A program made the translations under genes and the position numbers. DNA of 37,874 nt. Origin: an uncultured Bacteroidota bacterium. GTDB taxonomy: Bacteria > Bacteroidota > Bacteroidia > Flavobacteriales > Flavobacteriaceae. Under the pieces are notes generated by a model. The model was given only the letters and a program-made list of their open reading frames with translations. It ran no database searches and was not told the DNA's origin. Where the stretch lies: contig CACLQX010000005.1 in the NCBI GenBank assembly GCA_902609185.1, forward strand, positions 1-37,874, given 5' to 3'. Shown here piece after piece: positions 9,885 to 18,886 of the stretch; the first letter of the stretch is position 1; every line of letters starts with the position of its first letter.

Positions 9885-10109
9885 TTAATATTCTTCCTCA
9901 TTCCAGAGGTAATCTTCTTGTGTTGGAAAATCTGGCCAAATGTCTTGAATTGAATCGTAAACCTCACCATCTTCATCTTCAATTGCCTGTAGGTTTTCAA
10001 CTACTTCTAGCGGGGCACCTGTTCTTATTGCATAATCAATAAGTTCATCCTTGTTAGCTGGCCATGGCGCATCGCTAAGATATTGTGCTAGTTCTAGAGT
10101 CCAATACAT
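9885..10109 (-). CDS. DUF2795 family small acidic protein
   Basis: 74 aa MYWTLELAQYLSDAPWPANKDELIDYAIRTGAPLEVVENLQAIEDEDGEVYDSIQDIWPDFP; located upstream of secA; strong promoter upstream. Confidence 0.85.
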   Translation of the reverse strand: MYWTLELAQYLSDAPWPANKDELIDYAIRTGAPLEVVENLQAIEDEDGEVYDSIQDIWPDFPTQEDYLWNEEEY

Positions 10110-10125
10110 TGGTAATAATTTTTTG

Positions 10126-10155
10126 CAAAAATAATTTTTTAATTCTCTTATGCAA
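10126..10155 (-). promoter_or_regulatory. Bacteroidota promoter: TTG-N19-TATTTTTG driving the DUF2795 gene and possibly secA
   Basis: Minus-strand -33 TTG (complement of 10153-10155) and -7 TATTTTTG (complement of 10126-10133), spacer 19 nt, 16 nt before the ATG. Confidence 0.7.
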
Positions 10156-10170
10156 TAATTTGTTGAAAAA

Positions 10171-11745
10171 TTAACAAAAATTATTTTTTTGTGTCAAAAC
10201 TTTTGAGAAAAAAAATGCAGTCAATATTATAATAAAAAATAACGAGATCCTGTATATAAAATCACCATAAATAGTGTAAAAAGTTATTTTATTATTAGAA
10301 CCAATTCTCTGGTTTATCAAGCCCTCCTCTTCGTACGAAATAGTCTTTATAACTTCACCTTTATAATTTATGATTGATGATATGCCGGTATTTGCGCTCC
10401 TAACTGTATTTTTTCTTGTTTCAATTGATCTTAATTTAGCATAGGAGAGATGTTGTTTGTGTCCCTGTGTGTTATCCCACCAACCATCATTAGTAATTAT
10501 TGCCAATAAATTTGCACCATTTTTTACATATTCACCAACATACTCTCCATAAACAGATTCGTAACATATAATAGGAGCAATTTTTATATCTTTCTTTGTA
10601 TTAAAAACCGATCTATCATACTGATATCCTCTAGAATACGATAAACCTCCAAAATCGATTAAAAGAGATCCGAGTATTGGTTCTAAGAGGTTTTTGTATG
10701 GCATTTTTTCAATGCCAACTACAAGTTTTGATTTTTTGTAAATTTCAAAATCATCTGAAACAAATAATGCTGCATTGAACAGATCTAACCATCTATTGTT
10801 TTCTAGCTTATTTGAAAAACTTTGAACCTTCGATGAGTCATCAAAGACTTGATAAAGTTCAATCCCTGTTAAAATTTCAGTATCATAAATCTTATTTATT
10901 TGTTTTAGTTTCCTAATCAAATTAGAGTAGCTAAGAGAGCTAAGGAGAGAACCATCACTAAAATAGGTTTCAGGAAGTATAACTATGGAGTTTCTGTTTA
11001 TTTCATCCGACAAAATCGATTCCAAATATTTTAAATTTTGATCATTACTTCTATTAAACTTTTCATCATAAGGATCAATATTTGGTTGAACAACAACTAT
11101 TTTTATTTCGCTCTCTTCAATTGTAATATTTTGATAAATTAATAATGAACAAAAAATAGGCAGGAAAATAATAAATGTAAGAGTCAATATTTCTGACTTA
11201 AAGCTTTTCATAGCCTGTATTTTTTTTACACACATGTATGCTGTAAAATTTGAACATAAAACCCATAACGTTCCACCAAAGGCACCTGTATATTCGTACC
11301 ACTGAATGATAGTTGTATTTTCCGAAAAAACATTACCCAGATTCAACCAGGGCCATGAAAAGTCCCAATTGAGATGAAATTTTTCAAAGCATATCCATAG
11401 CGTAATAAAAAAAATTACGGATAATCTATCACCAAGCTTTTTTCGGGATATCAGAGAAATAAAAACCACAAAGCTCATAAGTGCTGAATTTACAATTACA
11501 GCAAATAACATCCCAAATAAAGAAGCATAGTAGAGCCAATAGGTTGTAATGAAATTCCAGGTAAAAAACGTAATAAAAGAAAATAACGTTAGTGTTAAAT
11601 TGTTTTGTTTTTTATAGTTATCGACCAGAAAAATCAAAGGAATAAAAGCGATAAATATGAAAAAATACAATCCATATGTTGGCCATGATATTCCCAACAA
11701 AAGACCTGAAAAAATGCTTAAAAAAAAATGATTTCTAAATTTCAA
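10171..11745 (-). CDS. lnt: Apolipoprotein N-acyltransferase (TTG start)
   Basis: Multiple N-terminal TM segments plus nitrilase-like domain (VVVQPNIDPYDEKF, VILPETYFSD, APIICYESVYGEYV, ITNDGWWDNTQGHKQHLSYAKLRSIETRKNTVRSANTG). Confidence 0.95.
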   Translation of the reverse strand: MKFRNHFFLSIFSGLLLGISWPTYGLYFFIFIAFIPLIFLVDNYKKQNNLTLTLFSFITFFTWNFITTYWLYYASLFGMLFAVIVNSALMSFVVFISLISRKKLGDRLSVIFFITLWICFEKFHLNWDFSWPWLNLGNVFSENTTIIQWYEYTGAFGGTLWVLCSNFTAYMCVKKIQAMKSFKSEILTLTFIIFLPIFCSLLIYQNITIEESEIKIVVVQPNIDPYDEKFNRSNDQNLKYLESILSDEINRNSIVILPETYFSDGSLLSSLSYSNLIRKLKQINKIYDTEILTGIELYQVFDDSSKVQSFSNKLENNRWLDLFNAALFVSDDFEIYKKSKLVVGIEKMPYKNLLEPILGSLLIDFGGLSYSRGYQYDRSVFNTKKDIKIAPIICYESVYGEYVGEYVKNGANLLAIITNDGWWDNTQGHKQHLSYAKLRSIETRKNTVRSANTGISSIINYKGEVIKTISYEEEGLINQRIGSNNKITFYTIYGDFIYRISLFFIIILTAFFFSKVLTQKNNFC

Positions 11746-11792
11746 TTAAATCTGATTATTTTAGCAACGAAAATATAAACTAAAAATAACAT

Positions 11793-12518
11793 TTGAAATT
11801 AATTAAGTTACTTCCTAATATTCTTACAATTTTTAATGGATTATGTGGTGTTCTTGCCTTAGTATTCATAGTTGATTATGTTGACTATTCTTTTACGAAA
11901 GAAATTAGTTATTTTATTGCTTTTTTATTAGTTCTTACAGCATCTGTTTTAGATTTTTTCGATGGATTTGTTGCCAGAAAGATAAATCACACATCCAAAA
12001 TGGGCTCACAACTTGATTCATTTTCTGATCTAATTTCATTTGCATTGGTGCCAAGTTTTCTCGTTTTTGATATTATGCAAAATAGTGATCGATTTATGGA
12101 GGTTAATCTTACTGATGGCTCTTTGCTTCCTTACTTGTCTTTTTTAATTATTCCATTTGCAATGTATCGTCTAGCAAGATTCAATAACTCAATAAATTCT
12201 GAAAACTTTACTGGTTTACCAACTCCTGCAGTTGGAATATTTTTTATGGGATTACCGTTCTTGCCATTCAAGCTTACATTTATCATTTTGATTAGTTTGA
12301 TTTTAATTTTTTCATTTTTGATGGTAAGCAGTTTAAACTTCTACTCTTTGAAGCCCGGTGTAACTAAAAATAGAATATTTTTGAAGACCTTTGTGTTCGT
12401 TGAACTTATTCTATTAATTGTATTAATTGTTACAAAAACGGATCTGATTAACTTTTTCAGTATCTCAGTTTTAATATATCTTTCTCTGAACCTCTTTTTC
12501 GCCTCTTTAAGCAAATAA
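11793..12518 (+). CDS. pssA: CDP-diacylglycerol--serine O-phosphatidyltransferase (TTG start)
   Basis: CDP-alcohol phosphatidyltransferase motif (SVLDFFDGFVARKINHTSKMGSQLDSFSDLISF), hydrophobic; in-frame stop just upstream supports TTG start. Confidence 0.92.
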   Translation: MKLIKLLPNILTIFNGLCGVLALVFIVDYVDYSFTKEISYFIAFLLVLTASVLDFFDGFVARKINHTSKMGSQLDSFSDLISFALVPSFLVFDIMQNSDRFMEVNLTDGSLLPYLSFLIIPFAMYRLARFNNSINSENFTGLPTPAVGIFFMGLPFLPFKLTFIILISLILIFSFLMVSSLNFYSLKPGVTKNRIFLKTFVFVELILLIVLIVTKTDLINFFSISVLIYLSLNLFFASLSK

Positions 12519-12520
12519 AT

Positions 12521-12922
12521 TTAATCAGTTTTGTAGGCATTACCTCTTGCTCTATTTTCTTTATTTCCAACGAAAGAATACTCAAAAACATAGCTATTTT
12601 CGAAGGTACTTATTATCTTGACTGAAACTGCTTTTTGATCTGAAATATTTTTTGGCTTTAGCTTTCTCAAAATATATTCGCATTCTGAAACCCATGTGAT
12701 TTTTGATGTATCAATTGTACTACCAAAATATTCTATCTCAATCGAATCATTCCTAATAGACTTAGAATTGTAAACTCCTGTATTTGTTTTTGATTCAAAA
12801 TTAAATTCACCAACTTTGAATTTAGAACAGTTTTTCTCAGGGATAGTACAGGAAAATATTGTAACAAGGATTGTAGCTAGTATAAATTTATTTTTCAAAA
12901 GTTTCAAAAGTCTCATCATCAT
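12521..12922 (-). CDS. Small putative lipoprotein of unknown function
   Basis: N-terminal hydrophobic stretch with lipobox-like Cys (ILVTIFSC); overlaps 3' end of the upstream XRE gene by 35 bp. Confidence 0.7.
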   Translation of the reverse strand: MMMRLLKLLKNKFILATILVTIFSCTIPEKNCSKFKVGEFNFESKTNTGVYNSKSIRNDSIEIEYFGSTIDTSKITWVSECEYILRKLKPKNISDQKAVSVKIISTFENSYVFEYSFVGNKENRARGNAYKTD

Positions 12923-13223
12923 AAAACAATATAATCTTATTTATCTTTTTTTTTGAATCATTTGAGATTTTTTTATCAATTACATTTTTATCGTAAGAAG
13001 TTACAGGATCGGGTAGGGGTGTTTCGAGACCATTTATTAACCAGTCCAATGTGTACTTAGGAAAATTTTTATTAATTCTTACAATAATTTCAAGAGTAGG
13101 TTTATTTCTTCCACTAAGAATATGTGAAAGTCTTGATCTTTGGATATTCAATTTTTTTGAAAACTCTGAAGCTGAGAGCCCACTGGCGTTTAATATTTTC
13201 TGAACCCTATCTTTGATAACCAT
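12888..13223 (-). CDS. XRE-family helix-turn-helix regulator
   Basis: RVQKILNASGLSASEFSKKLNIQRSRLSHILSGRNKPTLEIIVRINKNFPKYTLDWLINGL is a classical HTH_3. Confidence 0.9.
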   Translation of the reverse strand: MVIKDRVQKILNASGLSASEFSKKLNIQRSRLSHILSGRNKPTLEIIVRINKNFPKYTLDWLINGLETPLPDPVTSYDKNVIDKKISNDSKKKINKIILFYDDETFETFEK

Positions 13224-13226
13224 ATG

Positions 13227-13240
13227 TTTACAAATGTAAA
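13227..13240. repeat. Perfect 14-bp inverted repeat TTTACA-AA-TGTAAA just upstream of the XRE start; candidate operator
   Basis: TTTACA (13227-13232) and TGTAAA (13235-13240) are perfect reverse complements; it contains the -7 box. Confidence 0.6.
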
Positions 13241-13262
13241 TATTTATTCAATAATACTACAA
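13231..13262 (-). promoter_or_regulatory. Candidate promoter for the XRE gene: TTTG/TTG-N21-TACATTTG-N7-ATG
   Basis: -7 box TACATTTG = complement of 13231-13238; -33 TTG = complement of 13260-13262; spacer 21 nt. Confidence 0.6.
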
Positions 13263-13553
13263 AAAATGATAAAATTTCACTAAATAATCACCTTAAATAT
13301 AAATAATTACATGATATACATGCATTTAATATACTGTCTATGTGTATTTTATAAATAATTTAAAACTTATTTTAAAGGAAATGTAAAATATTGAAAATAT
13401 TTGTATCTAAATGTAAACAATAAATAATGAGTAATATTTAAATAAATTATAAATTTTCTCATTTTGATAAATAATTTTCAACGATTTTTAGATTTTATTG
13501 ATAATTATGTTTAAAATTCTTAATTTTACTGCTAAAACCTCAATTAATCAACT

Positions 13554-14033
13554 ATGAAATTCAAATTAGACGAAATTGACTATAAGGTTCTTGACTTACT
13601 AATTGATAATTCTAGGATACCTTACACTGATATTGCAAAAAAATTATTAATCTCTGCGGGTACTGTTCATGTTAGAATAAAAAAAATGGAAGATGCTGGA
13701 ATTATTAGTGGTTCTTCTTTAAAACTTGACTATAAAAAATTGGGATATACTTTTATAGCTTACATAGGTATTTTCCTTGAAAAAACTCATTTAACTAATG
13801 AGGTATTGGAAAAATTAAACTCTATCCCTTTTGTAACTGTGGCTCACATAACAACAGGCCGTTTTAATATATATTGTAAAATTCGATCTAGAAATACTAA
13901 TCATGCCAAGGAAATTATTTTTATGATTGACGACATAGATGGTGTCTCTAGAACTGAAACTATGATTTCCCTTGAAGAAAGTATTAATGATAAGAAAAGA
14001 CTAATGCATAAAATTTTCAATGAAATTGGTTAG
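13554..14033 (+). CDS. Lrp/AsnC family transcriptional regulator
   Basis: AsnC-type wHTH (LDEIDYKVLDLLIDNSRIPYTDIAKKLLISAGTVHVRIKKMEDAGIISG) and C-terminal ligand-binding domain. Confidence 0.93.
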   Translation: MKFKLDEIDYKVLDLLIDNSRIPYTDIAKKLLISAGTVHVRIKKMEDAGIISGSSLKLDYKKLGYTFIAYIGIFLEKTHLTNEVLEKLNSIPFVTVAHITTGRFNIYCKIRSRNTNHAKEIIFMIDDIDGVSRTETMISLEESINDKKRLMHKIFNEIG

Positions 14034-14038
14034 TTTTT

Positions 14039-16612
14039 ATGAGAAAACTGACTAAAAAGGAGAGATTTCAGGAAAAGGTACTTTCAAGATATCAAGTATA
14101 TAATAGTGTTTTTGCTACACTTCCATATGATTCAATTTCAAACACAGGACAACTTTTACCAATCCTGTCAAGGTTGTGTGAACGAGGTTTTAAAAATAAG
14201 TCCGAGCCAAAAGAGATTATTGAAAATTTTTTTTCTAAGTACTGTGATGAATATACCATCAAAGAAAGAGTTTCCCTATTATTCAGGTTCATTCAGTACA
14301 TAGAAAGACAAGTTGTTCTATTTGATGCTATAGAAGATGCATCTTTTAAAGACATAAATAACGTTGATGGAATCGGTACCCTTAGAAATCTCAAGGAGGA
14401 ATTTGAAAATAATCACACCAAAGAGGATCTAGCTAAATACCTAAATAAGATTTACATAAGACCTGTTTTAACAGCCCACCCAACTCAATTTTATCCAGGC
14501 TCTGTCCTCGGTATCATAACAGATTTATCAAAATCTATCAAAGAAAATGATTTAAAAAATATTAAAGATTTATTATCTCAACTTGGAAAAACTCCATTCT
14601 TTAAATCTAAAAAACCAACTCCTTATGATGAGGCAGTAAACTTATGTTGGTACTTAGAAAATGTTTTTTATAATTCCATAGCTGATATTCTTAAATATGT
14701 AAGATCGAATATTTCTGAAAATAATTTTAAGAATTTTAATTTAATTTCTCTTGGATTTTGGCCAGGTGGAGATAGAGACGGTAACCCTTTTGTAACAACA
14801 AAAATAACATTAAAAACAGCCCTTAAACTCAGGTCTGATATACTTAAAAACTATTATCGTGATGTTAGAAAATTAAGAAGAAGGTTAACCTTTAAAAATA
14901 TAGAATCTGAAATATCAGAAATTGAAAATAGACTTTATACAAGTATGAATCAAGACTCTATTAATGTTGATCTCGATCTCAATGATTTACAATTAAGACT
15001 TAATAAAATCAGAAAAATTTTAATCAATGACCATCAGTCCTTATTTTTAGAACAACTGGATGACTTAATACTTAAAGTTAAAGTTTTTGGTTATCATTTT
15101 GCAACTCTTGACATCAGACAAGATTCAAGAATTCACTCATATGTTTTTAGTAAGATTATTAAAAAGATAAAACCTGATTATTGCAGTAAATATATTGATT
15201 CTGATTATACGATAAAATCCCAAATTTTATCTTCTATTGAAGGAGAATTTAAACCATCATTCTTTAATGATGAATTGGTTTCATCGACACTAGGCTCAAT
15301 TAGAGCAATGCAAAAAATACAAAAATCAAATGGTGAATTTGGCTGTCATAGATATATAATTAGTAATAATCAAACTGCAATAAATATATTAGAGGTATTT
15401 ACAATGTTTAAAATATCTGGCTGGAAAAATTATACTTTTGATATAATACCTCTATTTGAAACAATTTCAGATTTAGAAATTGCTGGAGAAATTATGGACA
15501 AGATATATTCTAATGATTTTTATAGAAATCATCTTTCATTCAGAAATGATGAACAAACAATTATGTTGGGATTTTCTGATGGTACTAAAGATGGCGGTTA
15601 TTTAACAGCAAATTGGAAAATTTTAAACGCAAAAGAAACTTTAACAAAAGTCGCCAGAAAGCATAATGTAAAAGTTAAATTTTTTGATGGTAGGGGTGGA
15701 CCACCTGCTCGAGGAGGTGGTAATACACATCAGTTTTATAGTTCACTTGGAAGTCTTGTTGAGTCTGATGATATACAGGTTACCATTCAGGGTCAAACAA
15801 TAAGTTCAAATTTTGGTACAGTCGATTCATGTAAGTATAATTTGGAACAATTGGTTAGCTCAGCAGTCAAAAATAAAAAAAACAAACAGTTAAAAGCTTT
15901 TACTAAGGAAAATAGAAAGGTTTTGGATCAACTTTCAAATACTAGTTTCAACTCATATCAAAAATTTAAAAACCATCCAAGTTTTTTAAGTTATTTGGAA
16001 AATATGACAACAATTAAATATTATTCCAAGACAAATATTGGAAGTAGACCATCGAAAAGGTCAGGTGATGATTCTAATTTCGATTTTGACAGTTTAAGAG
16101 CAATTCCGTTCGTTGGTAGTTGGGCACAGTTAAAACAAAATGTTCCCGGTTTTTTCGGTTTTGGAACTGCACTCAACCAATTTTACAAAAAAAATAATTT
16201 TAATTCAGTCAAAAAACTCTATGAAGAAGTTCCATTTTTTAGGGCTTTGGTTTCAAATAGTATGATGAGTTTAAATAAGTCTTTTTTTGAACTAACTGCC
16301 TATATGTCTAAAAATGATAAATATGGAGAATTTTGGAATATAATATATGATGAATATTTATTAACAAAAAAAATGCTTTTAATGCTTACAGGTTATAATG
16401 AGTTAATGGAAAATGAACCTGCTAACAAAGCTTCGGTTGATATTAGAGAAAAAATAATTTTACCATTGGTAACAATTCAGCAGTATGCTCTTCAACAAAT
16501 AAATTTTTTGAAAAGATATAATCCAAAGTCTTTAAATGAAATTAATACATTTGAAAAAATAGTCACAAGATCTCTCTTTGGAAATATAAATGCAAGTAGA
16601 AATTCAGCTTAA
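14039..16612 (+). CDS. ppc: Phosphoenolpyruvate carboxylase, divergent type (TAHPTQ)
   Basis: TAHPTQ, LGFWPGGDRDGNPFVT, ATLDIRQDSR, MLGFSDGTKDGGYLTANW, FDGRGGPPARGGG, IGSRPSKR, RAIPFVGSWAQLKQNVPGFFGFGTAL. Confidence 0.95.
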   Translation: MRKLTKKERFQEKVLSRYQVYNSVFATLPYDSISNTGQLLPILSRLCERGFKNKSEPKEIIENFFSKYCDEYTIKERVSLLFRFIQYIERQVVLFDAIEDASFKDINNVDGIGTLRNLKEEFENNHTKEDLAKYLNKIYIRPVLTAHPTQFYPGSVLGIITDLSKSIKENDLKNIKDLLSQLGKTPFFKSKKPTPYDEAVNLCWYLENVFYNSIADILKYVRSNISENNFKNFNLISLGFWPGGDRDGNPFVTTKITLKTALKLRSDILKNYYRDVRKLRRRLTFKNIESEISEIENRLYTSMNQDSINVDLDLNDLQLRLNKIRKILINDHQSLFLEQLDDLILKVKVFGYHFATLDIRQDSRIHSYVFSKIIKKIKPDYCSKYIDSDYTIKSQILSSIEGEFKPSFFNDELVSSTLGSIRAMQKIQKSNGEFGCHRYIISNNQTAINILEVFTMFKISGWKNYTFDIIPLFETISDLEIAGEIMDKIYSNDFYRNHLSFRNDEQTIMLGFSDGTKDGGYLTANWKILNAKETLTKVARKHNVKVKFFDGRGGPPARGGGNTHQFYSSLGSLVESDDIQVTIQGQTISSNFGTVDSCKYNLEQLVSSAVKNKKNKQLKAFTKENRKVLDQLSNTSFNSYQKFKNHPSFLSYLENMTTIKYYSKTNIGSRPSKRSGDDSNFDFDSLRAIPFVGSWAQLKQNVPGFFGFGTALNQFYKKNNFNSVKKLYEEVPFFRALVSNSMMSLNKSFFELTAYMSKNDKYGEFWNIIYDEYLLTKKMLLMLTGYNELMENEPANKASVDIREKIILPLVTIQQYALQQINFLKRYNPKSLNEINTFEKIVTRSLFGNINASRNSA

Positions 16613-16614
16613 AC

Positions 16615-17664
16615 TTAGCTGCTGTAATAATTGAAAGCTTTTAAAATAGTTGATTTAGGAACATCAACATCAAAAACAAGATCACCTATGTTTTTGAGAA
16701 GTACAAATTTTATCTTTTCATCAATATTTTTTTTATCGTGATACATTAATTTGATGATGCTATTTGTAGATGAAGCATTAAATTCAATCTTTGGGTAAAT
16801 TTTTAGAATATGATTTTTAATTTTATCAACCATTTTAATTTCAAAACCACATATCACATTTGATATATAAGATTCTATTATTAAACCTATTGCGATTGAT
16901 TCGCCATGCAGCAGACTATTACTTGTTGACATAAAAAATGTCTCGATTGCATGGCCTATAGTATGCCCAAAATTTAGACCTTTTCTAAGCTGCTTTTCGT
17001 ATTTATCTTTAGTAACAAAACTTTTTTTAATTTCTATTGAGTTTGTTATTATTTGGGATGAAAAGTTAATTTTATCAGAATTAGTCAGTTGTTTAAATTT
17101 TGAATTTGTTTGGGATATTAAACTATGTTTATAAATTTCACAATAACCACTTCTGATTTCTCTTTCCTCTAGTGTATCTAAATACTGAAGATCAATAATC
17201 ACTAGCATAGGATCATAAAATGTTCCAATTTTGTTTTTTATACTTTGAAAGTTAATTCCAGTTTTTCCACCAACAGAAGCATCAACGAAAGAGAGAAGGG
17301 TAGTGGGAACATTAACAAAGTCAATTCCTCTATTAAATGTATTTGCTGAAAACCCACCAATATCAGTTATAACACCACCACCCAAATTAATAAGTAGGCT
17401 TTTTCTGTCAGCTTTAAAATCGATTAGGGATTTCCAAATTTTTATACAACTGTCAATGTTTTTATTTTCTTCTCCAGAACTTATTTTGATTAAATAAGGT
17501 TTTAATTTTGTTTTTTTTATAAAAATATTTAAACAATATTTTTTAGTATTCTCATCAACCAACAAAAAGATTTTCGTATAGTTTCCTTCATTAATAATAT
17601 TTGTTAGTGATTTGTAACCGGAGTCAAATTCGATAACATAATTTTCTGTTGCAATATTTCTCAT
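16615..17664 (-). CDS. aroB: 3-dehydroquinate synthase
   Basis: NLGGGVITDIGGFSANTFNRGIDFVNVPTTLLSFVDASVGGKTGINF, GLNFGHTIGHAIET. Confidence 0.96.
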   Translation of the reverse strand: MRNIATENYVIEFDSGYKSLTNIINEGNYTKIFLLVDENTKKYCLNIFIKKTKLKPYLIKISSGEENKNIDSCIKIWKSLIDFKADRKSLLINLGGGVITDIGGFSANTFNRGIDFVNVPTTLLSFVDASVGGKTGINFQSIKNKIGTFYDPMLVIIDLQYLDTLEEREIRSGYCEIYKHSLISQTNSKFKQLTNSDKINFSSQIITNSIEIKKSFVTKDKYEKQLRKGLNFGHTIGHAIETFFMSTSNSLLHGESIAIGLIIESYISNVICGFEIKMVDKIKNHILKIYPKIEFNASSTNSIIKLMYHDKKNIDEKIKFVLLKNIGDLVFDVDVPKSTILKAFNYYSS

Positions 17665-17712
17665 TTTAGATTATGCAAAGAAACAACATTTTAAAAAAAG
17701 AACAATTAAGTT

Positions 17713-17720
17713 TAAATTTG
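17713..17720 (+). promoter_or_regulatory. Candidate -7 box TAAATTTG, 5 nt before the proline dehydrogenase ATG
   Basis: Exact TAnnTTTG match; -33 region weak. Confidence 0.4.
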
Positions 17721-17725
17721 AATTA

Positions 17726-18886
17726 ATGTATGATTTATTTCAAAATACTGAAGTTGCATATGAATTAAAAAAGACTTCTCAGATTAGAAAATCTATTTTT
17801 TTGTTTAGGTTAATTACAAAACGTTTTTTAGTAAAAACATTATCCAGTACCACTTTATTTTTTCTTAAAATTGGATTACCTATCAAATGGCTTTTAAAAG
17901 CAACAATATATGAGCAGTTTTGTGGTGGTATTAGTATAAATGAATGTTCTGCAACTATTAAAAAAATGAAGGATAAAAATGTTTACTCCATTCTTGACTA
18001 TTCGATTGAATCACTTCAAAACGAAAAAGATTTTGATAATGCTTGTGAAAAAAAATTAACAATTATTAAGTTGTCGAAAGAGAACAAATTACCGTTTTCA
18101 GTTTTTAAACCCACCTCAATCGGGAGTTATGAATTGTTCAAGAAGAAGTCATCAATTGATATTCTGAATGATGAAGAAAAATTAAATTGGTTAAACATTG
18201 AAAAAAGATTTGATAAAATATTTCAATATGCCAAAAACCAAAAAGTTAAAGTTTTAGTTGATGCTGAAGAGTTTGAAGTCCAAAATGCCATAGACGAATT
18301 GGTATTGAAAATGATGAAGAAGTATAATGATGGAGATGAAGCTATTATTTATAACACAGTCCAACTATACAGGAAAGACAGAATAGAGTATTTAAAGAAA
18401 TTAATAAAGTTGAGAAATGGTTATAGGTTAGGTTTTAAATTAGTTAGAGGTGCATATATGGAAAAAGAAAGACAAATGTCAATAGAAATGGCTTATGAAT
18501 CACCAATATGTAAAACAAAAGATGAAACTGATAAAAACTTTAATGAAGCTTTAAAATTATTATTTAATAATATATCGGGCCTTGATATTTTTGTAGCCAG
18601 TCATAATGAAGAATCTAATTACCTTGTTATCGATATTATGAAAAAATCTTCAATTAAAAATAACTCTCGTAATATCTGGTTTTGTCAGCTTTTTGGGATG
18701 GGGGATCATATTACCTATAATTTATCAAAAAAAGGATATAATGTTGCTAAGATCTTACCTTTTGGTCCAGTCAAAAATCTAATTCCATACCTCATAAGAA
18801 GAGCTCAGGAAAATAGTTCAGTGGATAGCCAAACAAATCGTGAGCTAAATCTTTTAAAAAAAGAATTGTTAAGGAGAAGCAATTAA
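17726..18886 (+). CDS. Proline dehydrogenase
   Basis: PRODH barrel motifs: FSVFKPTSIGSYELF, VLVDAEEFEVQNAID, NTVQLYRKDR, LGFKLVRGAYMEKER, CQLFGMGDHITYNL, ILPFGPVKNLIPYLIRRAQEN. Confidence 0.93.
   Translation: MYDLFQNTEVAYELKKTSQIRKSIFLFRLITKRFLVKTLSSTTLFFLKIGLPIKWLLKATIYEQFCGGISINECSATIKKMKDKNVYSILDYSIESLQNEKDFDNACEKKLTIIKLSKENKLPFSVFKPTSIGSYELFKKKSSIDILNDEEKLNWLNIEKRFDKIFQYAKNQKVKVLVDAEEFEVQNAIDELVLKMMKKYNDGDEAIIYNTVQLYRKDRIEYLKKLIKLRNGYRLGFKLVRGAYMEKERQMSIEMAYESPICKTKDETDKNFNEALKLLFNNISGLDIFVASHNEESNYLVIDIMKKSSIKNNSRNIWFCQLFGMGDHITYNLSKKGYNVAKILPFGPVKNLIPYLIRRAQENSSVDSQTNRELNLLKKELLRRSN

Noticed and set aside
14092-14303. Short ORFs overlapping the 5' end of ppc on both strands
   Set aside because: Contained within a well-supported ppc frame; no homology recognised
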